NCBI RefSeq assembly: GCF_014851395.1
Contig: NW_024043372.1
Span: 18,027,665 to 18,091,664 of the forward strand
DNA: 64,000 nt
From: Micropterus salmoides
Lineage: Eukaryota > Chordata > Actinopteri > Centrarchiformes > Centrarchidae
Reading direction: 5' to 3'
The notes under the pieces were generated by a model. It saw nothing but the letters and a program-made list of their open reading frames with translations, was not told where the DNA came from and did no database searches. Below, in pieces: positions 11,974-24,600 of this stretch. The stretch's first letter is position 1, and every line of letters starts with the position of its first letter. Both the position numbers and the translations under genes were made by a program.

Positions 11974-14133
11974 ATGCCGAAGTCAAAGAGGGACAAGAAA
12001 AGTAAGAAAAATCATGTTCATATTGTAAAATTTACAAACATATTGAACGATTAAACGTTTTACCCTGGTTGCTTGTATGTAGCATCTCTCAGCAACAAAA
12101 GAAAAGTAGCGTAAATTAGGTAACAGCTAACGGAAGCTTCTCCTTAACATACATGGGGAGCTTCAACAGTTAAGTTACAAGTGACTGACATCAGTTAAAA
12201 CTCATAACTAACTGATTGACCTTTCACATGATCTTTCCATCAGTTTCGTTAACGAAAACAGCCAAGAAAGGACTGGAGTCAAAACAGAAATTAATAGAGG
12301 AGGTGAGTGGTGTCTTCTCAGCTATTAGCTGTAACGTTAATGCTAAGCAAGGTTAGCTGAAGCTGTTGACATATTTCACAGTAAATTCTCCACCTGTTTA
12401 TCTTTTTAGTTACGGAAATGTGTGGACACCTACAGAAACTTGTTCATATTCTCTGTGGCCAATATGAGGAATAACAAACTGAAAGACATCAGGACAGCAT
12501 GGAAACACAGCAGGTAAAGACGTCTTATTGTTGGGCCTTTTAATGAACTTATCGTCATGAGGAGTACTGACTGGTAACAGTTGTATAAAGTATGAGACAT
12601 TTATACACATTTATATCAAGACAGCTTGTGTTAGTAACTGAGCATCAAGTTTGAAAGATGTGGCTATTTACTAGCCAGAGAGGGTCTAATAAAACATGCT
12701 ATCAAATTGCTTTAAGGGAATAATAGTGTCCAAGTGTTTTTTGAAGTGACGCAAATTACGGACTTAATATCAAGATATCTCAGCCGCTACTGCTTTGATT
12801 TTGATACCCTAACTTTATCACAGTTCAACACTAAACACTGGAGTACTCCTTTAACAGATGTCACAGGAAACAATTTAACCAGACTCTTCTCTGTGCCACA
12901 GATTCTTCTTTGGCAAAAATAAAGTCATGGTGGTTGCCTTGGGTAAAGGAGAAACGGACGAATACAAAGATAACTTGCACAAGGTAGGTGAGACCTTGCG
13001 TTTGGTGTTAAACCATGTGTGTATACATGTAATCTATTGCAAAGACGTGACATTTTCTATTGCCTTTTGATAATGTGCAGGTTAGCAAATATTTGCGAGG
13101 AGAAGTGGGAGTACTATTCACAAATAAAACAAAGGATGAGGTACAAGAGTAAGTAAGGCTGCACTTAATGCACCATTGTTGCAATGATTCTCCAAATATT
13201 GTTAGTCAGTTGACAAAATGGTGTTTTTCTATCTACAGGTATTTCAATCATTTCAAAGAGATGGATTTTGCACGGGCAGGCAACCCGGCACAGATGGACG
13301 TAACTCTGGATGAGGGACCCCTGGAACAGTTTCCTCACTCAATGGAGCCCCAGTTGAGGCAATTAGGACTTCCCACTGCTCTCAAGAAAGGTAAGATTGC
13401 AGGATAAGGACATTATATATTATTATAATATTAAGTATATAATAATTGTCAACAAATCCCATGCAAAGACCAAATCAACAGAGCATTAGTCAATTTCTCA
13501 ATTTGCATCATCAGATCGCAAATGTATGGTTTCATTTTTAAAAAAAGGCTCACTATTTTTTTTTTTGTTTAAAACAGCTAAGCAATGTAGGATTTTGCAA
13601 ACAATACTCAAACAGTAGTAAATAATGCATTTGTTGGGGACAAATGTGTGTGGGATTGACTCAGCAACAAACTATGTAGCATTGCTGTCAGATAACAATG
13701 AAGGTCTATGGCACAGAGGAATAAGATTTATCAGGCACTGGCTAGCAAAATCAGCCTCATCATTCAGTCATTTTATATCATCTTGTTTTGAAAGGTGTGG
13801 TGACACTGCTGAAGGACCATGAAGTCTGTAAGGAGGGAGACGTGCTTACCCCTGAGCAGGCTCGTATTCTGGTGAGTTCTTAAATGTTGGAATACAAAAA
13901 ATGTTAACCGGTGACACATTGTGCTGTGTTGCATTTGAGTGACTTTTCAAATTGGCTCTTATTTGTACTTTTTTTTTTTTTGTCCATAGAAACTCTTTGG
14001 CATCGAGATGGCAGAATTCAAGGTACAGATCAAATGTCTGTGGAACTCAGAAACAGGGGAGTTTGAGAACTGTGCTGGTGAGGAAGAGCCTATGCAGGAT
14101 AATGAAGGAGATGATGACGACGATGCAGAGTGA
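11974..14133 (+). CDS. mrto4: MRTO4, mRNA turnover protein 4 homolog (ribosome assembly factor), complete
   Basis: MRTO4 is a nucleolar relative of ribosomal stalk protein P0 that occupies the P0 site on pre-60S particles and is exchanged for P0 late in maturation. Eight exons give a continuous 237-aa frame: 11974-12001, 12244-12302, 12410-12513, 12902-12983, 13081-13148, 13239-13390, 13795-13871 and 13990-14133, all with GT/AG borders and matching phases. The protein starts MPKSKRDKK. It contains FIFSVANMRN, AWKHSRFFFGKNK, LRGEVGVLFTN, PLEQFPHSMEPQLRQLGLPT, KEGDVLTPEQAR and LFGIEMAEFKV, all characteristic of the family, and ends in an acidic tail (about residues 215-237). The length is close to the human protein (239 aa). 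The start has A at -3. It is convergent with akr7a, whose stop is 642 bases away. No disabling change is seen. Confidence 0.96.
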
Positions 14134-14775
14134 AACCTCTGCAGGAGCTTCTACACATTGTTTAAGTCATTTTTGCCCACGTTTAACAGCAGAGGGACAT
14201 TGATGTTCAAACCATTCATCCTGACTGCCCTGGAGTCTGTAATCTCTCTCTTTTTTCACCCCCAAAACAAAAATGTATGTCCCCTCACCTTCAATTTTAG
14301 CTTCAGACTGAATAGTTGTTCAGTGAACACTGGAGTCTGAAGACTTACTGATGTCTCACATGTAATCATGTTGATGCCACTTGTTTTGTCAACATAATGA
14401 GTTTTGTATTGCATGCACATATTTTGCAATTTAGCCAAAACAAATGAGCAGATTCCAGAGTTAAACCAACTCATTTGCATGCATTTTATGTGCAGAAAAA
14501 CATGTTGACTTGGGAAAATTACTTTTCTTTTTAATGTAACAGTTTAATTAAGGCAGATTCCATAAAAAAGTTTTTTTCCCTGAAAAAAATCTTCATTTTT
14601 TATAAATTAATGAAGTGCTCTTACTGATTAATACATACTGGTCTTCAATTCATTCATAACAAAAAAAAAATCATTTCAAACATTTCAGGAAACAAGTAAG
14701 TAGCTAAGGAAAAGTGCTTTCTCATCTATTTTCTGTATAAACATGGATGATATTGGGTTGTTGGATTTTGGCTCT
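14134..14775. other. Convergent 3' intergenic spacer of mrto4 and akr7a
   Basis: This 642-base stretch separates the two stop codons and must hold both 3' UTRs. It is AT-rich. I found no clean AATAAA on the plus strand; TTTAAT near 14531 and 14543 could serve as ATTAAA-type signals for the minus-strand gene. Transcript ends may overlap. Confidence 0.5.
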
Positions 14776-17700
14776 TTAGCGGAAGTATTTTGGACACTCG
14801 TGGGCTACGAGATTCCAGGCCTCATTGAAAGCGGCAACCACTCGCTCATCCAGAGGACCCTCCTCTGCAGCAGCCAAGTTTTGCTGAAGTTGCTCCATAC
14901 TTGACATGCCAATGATGACTCCATCGCCAAGATCACCCTGGAAAAGCAGACAAGTAGTGGTCAAACCAAAACATGGTTTTAATAAGGAGTGGCTTTCATA
15001 TAAAGTTGTTACGTGGTGATACATTTTCCAGCTACTTTAGGCACCAATACAGCCTTTATGTCGTTGAGGTTAAATATAACATCTGTCCAGGCACAACCAG
15101 ACAGTAAAAGAGGTTTTTGATACCATTATAAAAGTTAGTTGCAGGCTTAGTTCTCAGTAAATGCTGTATCATATTCTATGTATTTAGTAATGTCATATAG
15201 TGAACCTCTGATTTGTTTTCACAATCCTGACAAAAATGTGTTTAAAATCTTGAAAGACTAAATTCTGCATGATGGATCCAATTAGTTGATAGCCCCTTTT
15301 AGCTCACATGACCTCAGGTTTTCTATTGCGGTTCATCAGTCTGAATAGGTTGCCAGGGTAGGACAAATATTTGTTCAGTAAATACAAGAAGTATAAAATA
15401 TTGTGCAGAGTAAGATACCTACATTTTCCCCAAATTTTGATTTTTAATTTCACGTATATTGTATTCTCCCTACAATGACAAAACATAATCTCCTGTCACT
15501 ACAGCGATCCATGCACAGTCGGTACCTTAAGTTGGGAGTGGTGGTACATCCATCGCATAGCAGCAGAAGTCAGGGTGGGTTTCTCCGAGCCGTGTGCGCC
15601 CTCCATGGCCTTCAGAACCACATTTATAGCCTGGAAATGACTCTGCTTCCAGTATCTGACAGATATGCAGGAGGAAAGTCACAGCTATGTTTTGATCAGT
15701 GTTAAACAGTTCAGACCTGCAGAATTACCTACCTAGCAGCAACATAAAACAAATGGAGTTGCTTTTTGTATTTAAATTTACAGAAGCAAATGGCTGGGCT
15801 TCACCTGTCCTGGTATGCTGCAGACCAGCTGTTGCCAAAGAATCTTCCTGCAGGCTGGGAGCCATCTTTGTCCTGGTAATGGTACTTTCCTGTCAGAAGG
15901 CCACCTGCAGAGGAGAAATGGCAGAATTCAAGATTATCTAAAAGGTTCTACTATTTATGTACTCAATACTGTCATTCACTCAAAATTATATTTTTCAACG
16001 CTACATTTTCAGAAAAAGTCGTAATTAACGTCAAAACAAGAGTCTACAGCCATGTTAACAGCTCTGTGAGGCTTTATGTAGGCACAGTGGTGCTTTGACC
16101 TACACTAAATGCTAATGTCAGTGTGCTAAGACGTGGATGCTAAGCAGGTATAATATTTACCATGTTCACCATTAGTCTGGCATGTTAGAATGCTAAACAT
16201 TTGCTAATTAGCACTAAGACTAAAGTACAGTTGAGGCTGATGGGAATGCTTTTCAAGTATATAGCCCAAAAAAAAGTGATTTGACTTGATGATGACACTA
16301 GACAAAAAGTTAAAGGAAAACTAAAGAGATTACAGGTCATCCTGATGTGGACATGGATGTCCCAACTTATATTGCAATCCATCCAACAGTTGAGACATTT
16401 CAGTCAAAACCACAAATGTCAACCTCAAGGTTGCACTAGAGTCAAAGTCAGGGGATCACCAAATTCATTAGGATTCATCATCGCGGCACCATAAATGTTT
16501 AATTTTGTATTAAGCCATCTGGTAAGTATTGAGATATTTCACAAGATGAGTGAAAACTTTTACCTTCTGGGGGTGCTAAATAGAGGAAAGGTTGGTGGTT
16601 TCAAATAGTTATTAAAAATCATCCTATTCATAAATTTCATGGCCGTCAGTCCAATAATTATAGAGATACTGGAGAGAGATAAGTGGTAGACTGACGGACT
16701 GATGTCACAAGAGATGTCATAGCGTTCAGGTCACATGATTAACATTACTCCTCCACAGTATGTGACACAGCTATCACCAGGTGTGAGTATCTCCTGTTGA
16801 ATGAAACAAATGCAAATGGCGTCTGCAAGTTGCACCACAAAAGGAAGATATACAGCACCTGCTAGAGGATTGTATGCGTAGAATCTCATTCCGTAGTTTC
16901 TCAGACATGGCAGCAACTCAGTCTCAACCTGTCTTGTAGTGGCATTGTACATTCCCTGTGAATGGTTGTAAGAGTCAAAATTAGGGTGTAAATAATAGTC
17001 AAGATGTCAAATTCAAGAAAAAGCAAGGTAAGCAAACAAACCCACATAACATGGGGGCCAAGAACACCTAAGCAAACATTACAGTGAGTTGGAAGAGGCA
17101 CTGGGGCCACATTGAGTTTCTCTAGACTATGAAGGATGCTTAACCGTAGTTTCTTTTCTTAATGAAAACTACTGAGGTCCTGAATAAGCAGTTGCATAAA
17201 AGTGAGAAGTCAGCCCACTCTGAAAACAGGAAGTTCTAGCCAAGCTATGGGCATACCCACATGAAAAGAATGGGCTTTCTAACACATAGCCACTCATATG
17301 GGGGGGTCCATCATGGACATATACTGAGCGGCTGATTTACTCTAAAATGAGGCAACTGATTGGACTGAACTGTAAGATAATGTTTTAAAAAGTGCCAGGA
17401 TACCTGATATACAGTGGGAATAATCCAGTTGTTGTGTCTGCAGATGCACACAATCTCAGCCACTTCCCACGATGCATAGTTTGACAGGCCAAACTCCTTG
17501 AACTTTCCCTGAAAGCAATATTTTAACATTAAATCAGTTTAATAAAATACTGTCCCGTAAGTAGATAGTATCTCAACTTGAAAGGTACAGTCTCATCAAT
17601 TGTTTTGATAATTTATACATCGGGGACAAATATCTAGCCTAGTTATCTTTTGGTGTCTCTGGTTTCGTTACCTCTTTGTGGAGTTCATTGCAAGCCCTAA

Positions 17701-19195
17701 GGGTATCCTGGATGGGGTTTTCGTGGTCAGGGGCATGGAGGTAGAAGAGGTCCACACAATCGGTCCGCAACCTCTGAAGGGAGGTTTCCAACTGAGAGCG
17801 CACACTCTCTGGCTTCAACGTCTTCCCATCCCAGGGGTTGGCCTTGGTAGCTATGCTTACTGTCACACAGAAACAATGCATGTAGACAAATTTCCAGATT
17901 TATAATCATCATCATGTCCATCAATATCCCATCCAGTACATCACTTAATGTAACTACTGTATTGGCAGGCAGGGTATAACATTGGGCCAACAGCTGCCTA
18001 TTGTCAGTGTCCACGTCAATATCTGAAAGTATCTCCCAAAGAACTGCACCGTTCTGGTTTGCTAGATCCCCTGATTTAAAACAGCTCTGAACTGCTGAAG
18101 ACAGGTGCTATGGGTGTTTCCCAATGCCAGACACAGTGGACAGCAATCCTTTTTTAATCTATTTGTCAGCCACCCTGCAAAAACATTAATCTCAAAGAGA
18201 AGAAATACCTTGTACCAGATTTAGCTATTAGTTACAGTAGAGGCAACGAAAACACTTAACTTGACAAGCCACACAAACACTTACATATCAACCAACAGCT
18301 GTTGGTGCCCTATTGAACCTGGATACTGCATGACTGATGCATTGAGCCTAAACCATACTAGGAACTAAAGGCACGGATATACTGGCCTCTGCTGATGTGT
18401 TTTTCACCATGGACTACTTTATAGAAGTGCAATACTAAATTGCAAAGAGATTGCAAAAACTGGTTCCTCTGCTAGTCTCTCCTACCCAACTCCATAACCA
18501 CCGAATCCACATTTTAATGGTTTTAATTTGTAAACAAATGTTCTTGCCTTTTTGTTGTGCTCTTTTCTGTGATTCTGTGTAACGTTATGTTTAATATTGA
18601 CATGGCAATTGGGGACTGCAGATGAAAGCTTCCAAGCATACTCTGGTACATATCAAAGGGTAACATTTATGTTTATTATTGTATCAACAAATTAAATAAA
18701 TAAATATGCAAAATAAATATTGCCCAAAACTAAAACGTTTTATGAGTGAAAAGGTAAACACGGTGCTGGTTAACGTTGGTTAGCCGTGGGGAAAAGTTAA
18801 TTTTTTGAGTACCCATAATTCCAAGCTGGCGCTAACCAGCAGCTACGCTGTCTAACGAGGGACAACTTGGTTAACGTTAGTACATGTGATTCTGTTATAC
18901 CTGTTTTGGGAAGATTCATGCCTCCTATGATCGTCTCTGACTTCCCGTCCATGTACATGAAGGCTGTGTCCACCTTACTGTGTCCCCTGCCCAGGAAAGT
19001 CTTCACCATCTCCAGGCTCTGGTCGGCGTCGGCTCGCCCACCGAACGCCATAGTTCCCAGTAAGGAAACCGGTCGTTTAGCTTGAGACGAAGACATACTT
19101 CGACGAGACACAAACCTCGGTAAATGTGTAAGCACGTCTTGGATAATGTGACTCTGTCGGAGTGGGCACAGTCTTCCTGTTATTATCCACTGCAT
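14776..19195 (-). CDS. akr7a: AKR7A-type aldo-keto reductase (aflatoxin B1 aldehyde reductase family), complete
   Basis: AKR7A enzymes reduce reactive aldehydes and dialdehydes (succinic semialdehyde, aflatoxin dialdehyde) with NADPH. Seven minus-strand exons give 358 aa: 18901-19195, 17672-17859, 17404-17508, 16859-16955, 15805-15904, 15526-15655 and 14776-14937. All splice sites are GT/AG and phases match. The aldo-keto tetrad is present: D76 and Y81 in VDTAFMY, K104 in IATKANPWDGK and H140 in YLHAPDH. Other family blocks are FGLSNYASWEVAEI, MYNATTRQVETEL, FYAYNPLAGGLLTGKY, GRFFGNSW, MRWMYHHSQL and the C-terminus VAHECPKYFR. The length matches human AKR7A2 (359 aa). The first 33 residues are Arg-containing, acid-free except one Asp, and resemble an organelle-targeting leader; the second Met (M34, 19096) would give a 325-aa form. 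Mammalian AKR7A2/A3/A5 are paralogs, so no number is assigned. Confidence 0.95.
16040..16730. repeat. Fish interspersed repeat in akr7a intron (between exons 4 and 5)
   Basis: It contains TGCTAATGTCAGTGTGCTAAG, TTTACCATGTTCACCATTAG, GCTAATTAGCACTAA, CAATCCATCCAACAGTTGAG and GGGGATCACCAAATTCATTA, blocks I recognise from a high-copy teleost repeat. A 27-base core at 16453-16479 recurs in reverse complement at 55394-55420 with 25 of 27 matches. The class is unknown and no termini or target duplication were found. Confidence 0.55.
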
Positions 19196-19442
19196 GCTAG
19201 GGCAAAGGTCGTGTTGGAAGTGGTAAGGGAGCGTCGTAAACTTCCTTAGCCGGTTTAAAACGAAAATTATAATTTTACAGAAAAGATATTTGGCTTGAGA
19301 CAGTACAAAGTTCGTTTGCTGTGACCACTTCCTGTTGTTTATAAATTTGGGGTTTGCTGTGTTTAATGGGTTTAATATTTATTCTAGTCTCATCGTTGCA
19401 TCATTTGTAAAGCACTAGATGCAGCGTAGTTCATACATCTAA

Positions 19443-19457
19443 CCACAAGGTGTCAGC
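19443..19457 (+). promoter_or_regulatory. Possible CTCF-like site
   Basis: CCACAAGGTGTCAGC matches the CCACNAGGTGGCAGC core of the vertebrate CTCF motif with one mismatch. It lies about 250 bases upstream of the akr7a start, in the akr7a/megf6 spacer. This is a motif match only. Confidence 0.3.
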
Positions 19458-20434
19458 AAATCACCAATTTACAGAAGATGTTCATGGGGTTTCTCCTGCA
19501 TCCTGCAACGTGCATTCCAGATCAGTCTATAGATTAACTAAAAGCCAATCATATGAACTGTGGGCCCCTATTAAGCACCCCAGAGTTTAAGAAACCAACT
19601 AGTGTTTCTGCGCTTGAATAATATACTGTAAGTTAGTTTGATAAAACACACATTTGTTGAAGAATATACCATGTATTGACTGAAATATTAAATGTTTTAA
19701 AACTAGCCTCTGGGGCCTCAAGATTCCTCATGTGTGGAAACCTACTTGGCCTTAATAGGTAACTTTGAGACCCTGTCTTGTAGAAGGGCCATGTCTCAAA
19801 ATCGAGTTTTATGACCTTAGTTTAAATTATTTCAGAATTGTGTTTAACATTATTTGGGAAGGGGATCATTTGCTCTAAAGCAAATTTTCGTAGCACTGGT
19901 TGGTCTCTGGGTACAAAATGAAGCTGCCATGTGTATTCTGCTATGTGCATGGTACATGATGGGTACTAGGAGACAGCAACACAATGCAAGATGGGCCTAC
20001 AGCAGATTTTTGCCCCTGGGCTTCCAAACATGTTAATCCGGACATGTGTTTTTGTGCCGAGAAAGAAACACAAACCAACGTATTTGATTACCTCAAGAAT
20101 CACTCCTGTTGTTGCAGTTTTTGAGAATGTCTTGTCTGCTGTCCCCACGCATATCTCCGATGGACTCCGATATGTCTGAAAGCCCCTGATCTAATTATAA
20201 CATGCTTAATAGCTGGTACCCTCGGAGGTTGCGCGGACAGCGTTGACCCGGGACTCTGCAGGGTCGCGAACACACATGTATGCAATAAAGGCTTTGTTTG
20301 GAGAGCATGAGTAGTCAGTCCTGGCGGCTGACCCTTTGACCGCACATCAGCTGTTTGCCCTGCAGAGTGACCACTAGCCTCTTCACTCCCTACCAGTGAT
20401 AGTATATCACTCAATTTCCCTAGATGTCCATGCC

Positions 20435-20830
20435 TAGGGCTGGACGATATGGCCAAAAATGTTATCACAATAAAAAGTTTCATATCTTTCGATATCGATA
20501 ATTATCACAATAAGTATCAAATAGTTTTTTCTTTCAAATTTAAAGGCTGATTTTTGCTCCTGAGTGAAAGTTGAAGAAACTTGATGGTTAGTTATGGTTT
20601 AAACTTTTCTTTATGGTCAACGCTTGATGCCAAACAGTGGATCACATCACAAATCTGAGACAGAACATTCAAAATATTTATGATAAAATCTTTGTCAACA
20701 AATACCTTTTTCAGTCCTTTTTCCTCAACAGAATAAACGTCTTAATAAGAAAAATTAAGTCCTAATTCGTGTGTGATTGAGAAAAATTATATTGCGATAA
20801 TTATTGTTATTGTTTTATTGTCCAGGCCTA
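20435..20830. mobile_element. hAT-type MITE (396 bp) with intact 8-bp target duplication
   Basis: The left end reads TAGGGCTGGACGATATGG and the right end, reverse-complemented, TAGGCCTGGACAATAAA, giving imperfect terminal inverted repeats. It is flanked on both sides by TCCATGCC (20427-20434 and 20831-20838), an exact 8-bp duplication as made by hAT transposases. It has no coding capacity and so is non-autonomous. Confidence 0.8.
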
Positions 20831-21330
20831 TCCATGCCTTCTATGAGGAGTTTGCATGTTCCCTCGTGCAGATGCTTCTGTGCTTTGCGTCACGGCCCCG
20901 TGCTCTTATTTCCCATCACCGCGCGCTTTGTTTTCACTCGCGCTCTTGGAACTAAATAAACGCCATGTCGCTGGAGATTGAATGTCGGCGAATACACTAA
21001 TACACATGTTTTTATGTAAATATCAGCAAATAATACAATACCTTATGTAGCGCACATATGAGCACGCGTCTTTCATTGGAAACATTTTAGTAACCCGAGG
21101 AAACCTTTGTTTTCCGTTTGTGAGTGCACTTTGCCGACTGCATTGTGTCTTGTGTATATTTCTAAAGCTCTGAATAATAAATGACACCCTTTCCAGCCCC
21201 CCTCCCGAACCCAAACCTCATTACCAAGTCAATGGAGGGAGGCAGAAAGCGCGCAGCCTTCGAAAGTTTTTGCCCGTCAGTCCAACATCTGCAGCGAAGA
21301 AGCGCTGTCACACACCAGCAGAGAGAGAGA

Positions 21331-21361
21331 GAGACACACACACACGCACACACACACACAG
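21331..21361. repeat. CA-rich microsatellite upstream of megf6
   Basis: Runs of ACACAC interrupted by one G follow a GAGAGAGAGA run (21320-21331). It lies about 200 bases upstream of the megf6 ATG and may fall in the 5' UTR or promoter. Confidence 0.7.
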
Positions 21362-21563
21362 AATACACCGCGTGTGATGGCTGGGAAGTTTTTTCACGCC
21401 GAAGGTCCTTTACGCTCCGTTTAAGTTTCTACTCGTTGGCCGCTTGGTTTTTTTATTTGCTTATTTATTAGGTTATTTGTTTGAATGTTTAACAGAGTCA
21501 TACTCATGACTGAGTTTACGAGTAATTCACATTTTTTAAAACCCTAATCCAAAAAGAAGAAAC

Positions 21564-21655
21564 ATGGACAGTGTTGTTTTGTCATTTTTCCTAATATTTA
21601 TTAAAGGGACTCATGCAGTGCCTTATGGCATCGCCAACAATCTCCAGCCCTATAT
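21564..21655 (+). CDS. megf6: megf6 exon 1 (signal peptide)
   Basis: It encodes MDSVVLSFFLIFIKGTHA and a short linker. The hydrophobic core spans residues 4-13 and a small-residue cleavage site lies after T-H-A. The exon ends at a GTGAGT donor in phase 2. Confidence 0.88.
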
Positions 21656-24600
21656 GTGAGTAACAATTTAACTTATATTTTCCTAGTACATGGATCTTAA
21701 GGGGTTATTTACTTTTACTGTGCATCATCCATAAGATGTTTTCACAGCCTCAGATTTCCTTTTGACGTTTTTGAGCATGAGAAAACGTCCGGTTCACCTG
21801 CACATGCATAACATTGTGTCAAAGACTCAACCAGAGGCAGAAAAAAAGAGGCTTGTGAAGTTTTTTCTGCTCTTGATTCAGAGAACAGCAGCTGGATGGC
21901 AGATCTGTTTCTATGATGCTGCTGGAAGATTCATTTTACCATTGTGTGCTTTTATCATGGTCTTTATTGCCTTCCATGATTAGTATCACTGTAATTTACA
22001 TGATTATATATTAGCTGCATGTGGACACTCTGTGCTGCATTCCTAACTCTGTCAGAGGCTGTTTGTTTAAACCCATCAAAGTGAAGCGACAGACAATTAT
22101 GAGCCCCCCCCCCCAAAAGAAACAAAATGATAAGGAGCTTGAATTATGTGAGAGAAGATTCTCTGCTGTTACCTACCACTAACAATAAGGTATTTCATAT
22201 GCAATTATGTGTACAGCTGGAGGTGATAGTGATTACTATTGTTTATGAGATGGGCAGCTGGATGTTGTACTAAGATTCCTGCTGATCTCCATATGCCGAG
22301 CCTTCCTGTCTGTCCTTGGAGAGTTACCAAAGGAGTAAATGTTTCAAAGATCATGTTGCACTTGTGAAGACCACGGTGGCAGGACTGTCTGTTAACCCAG
22401 ACACACTTTGTGTAAGATGGACAAAACATTGCTGTTGAAGGCAGCTGTATTTTACCTGAGGGGTGAAAATGTATCTGTCTCCTGTTTCTGCTGACGTTCA
22501 GTCTCACGCGTACAAGTGAAAACATGTATGCATAAGCCCTATGTCCAGTGAAAGCACTACAGATGTTACATGAGAATTGACTGGAAAACCATGGAATGTT
22601 TTATTCATTTAATTTGAAAATGTTGTACAGTGAATGGTAACCCGTTACAGAGATTGTGCATCATATGCTTTTGTTTCCCAGCAAACTTGGCTCACATCTA
22701 AAACAGTTTGATCTTGTCTGGTAATGATTTTTGCCTTTTACATTTGGAGTGGAAGATATAAAATGAAACACAAAAATCCTCACCACTTTCATGTCCATCC
22801 CACCCTCAAAAAAGACTTTCAGGTAACAGACTAATTCTGAATTTCTTGAGCTATGGGTAGCTTCTTGTGGTTTGTAGCTCAGCATTCTGAAAGCTGATGT
22901 ATGAGGAATTCCTCTTAAGTCTTTAAAAACACAATAATACAGACCTCATAAGCAGCCTTATCCCTCTGCACAGGTAATGCCCTCACAGGCATTATGTCAT
23001 TGACAACTAGAAAAAGTCTTTTGCAAGCTTTGTCTATCTTTGCTGCAACATTTCTTAAAGCGCTCATAAATTGCCCCGCTGCCATGTGTAAAAGCGCTGC
23101 AGAACATTTTGACACCTTAAGTATTTTTACCACTGTTTTCATTCCAGGCCCAATGTGTGTGTGGAGAGGGAGGTGACGCTGGTCGCCCAGAGGCAGCCGT
23201 GTGTGCAGGCCTTCACACGCATGGTCAAAGTGTGGAAGCAAGGCTGTGTGGGACAGTCATGGTGCATGGGATACGAGAGGAGGTGAGTAATACACCTCAT
23301 TTGTAGTCTGTCCCCTCTTCCCTCTCTGAAGTCAAACCCTCTGACTCTGTGCTTAGACAAACACTCCCACCTTCACCTGCAGGGATGTCATGCTTTGTTG
23401 ATTAAGTGCTGGGTAGGGCAAAGCATTAATTAATGGTTTTATGTTGTCTCCCTGACTCATGCGACCAAAAGAATTTATCTGAGAGGACATGATCCTTCAT
23501 TTAACTCCCCCTCCAAACAGTATCAAACAGGATGAGAGCTTGGTCCCTGATCTCCTCTTTCCTCTTCATCTCTCTCGCTCTCATTCTGTAATCACAGCTT
23601 TGAACCTCTCATGCAGTTAAGTGCAAGGTTGAGCCCCACTTCATCGGGGTTACCTGCTATTTAACACACAGGCGTCTCTGTAGCCAACATTCCTTTGAAG
23701 GCAAGTCCCAATGCTCACATTTTAGCTGGTCTCTAAGAGCCAGTGTCAGGAGTTTCTCACTGTGCTGCTCACACTCGCTTTCTCCGTCTTATATACCATG
23801 TTACAAAATCATAGGCTGCCTTGAATGTAGCCAAGGCCTTAATTACTCGCTGTAAACAAAACATGTTTCCACGCTGTGTAATGACTGTGGAGCAATGAGA
23901 GGGGTCCCAAAGTACAGGGACAGGCACCGTTCTCTGAAGTGGAGACTGCCGGTCTCACACTTTGAAACAGTGCCATCAAAGTCTGGGAAAATGTTTGCTG
24001 AACATTATATTGCATGTTCCTAAAAGGACTGGGAGTCGTTTGATCGGATTACATGTTTGTTTTTCCTTATCTAGTGGTATACAACCACATGAAACGTTAA
24101 AAGGTATATGTGCTAAATATCGTCAGATAATCCCGATGTGTATATATACCTTAAAACGTCAATTAATAGCCCAGGCTTTTATTTGCTTAAATTACTGAAC
24201 TCACCCTGCCTTTATCTGGAACAGGTGTCTGTATGGGACGGACCTTTAATTCCTTTACCATGTTGATAAATCTGAACAAACAGTACTTTGGTGCTTGTTG
24301 TTTCCGTAAAATGAACTAAAGGATTGAATTGTGGAGAATCGAACCAAACGAACGATGATCCATCTCGACGAAAGTTTAAACATTTATATTGTGTGATCTA
24401 TGCAGCTTAGAACTAGCTCAAGCAGGTGACCCGGTGGGCTGTAAGATGTTTTATACATCCAAAGAACTCTTATAAAAACCAAAGTAGGCTTCTAATTGAG
24501 ACCTACCTTTATTTGTCAAATGCTGTAGCCACACCAGGCCAGTAAAAGGGACAGGTGACTAATTGTGACTAGGCTTTTTTATTGAAGTTTTACAGTATGC

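Larger units (their letters stand above)
19196..21563. other. Spacer between divergent akr7a and megf6 starts
   Basis: It contains the 5' flanks of both genes, one hAT-like MITE (20435-20830) and a GC-rich, microsatellite-bearing stretch just upstream of megf6 (about 21180-21420). No extra coding exon is recognised. Confidence 0.5.
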
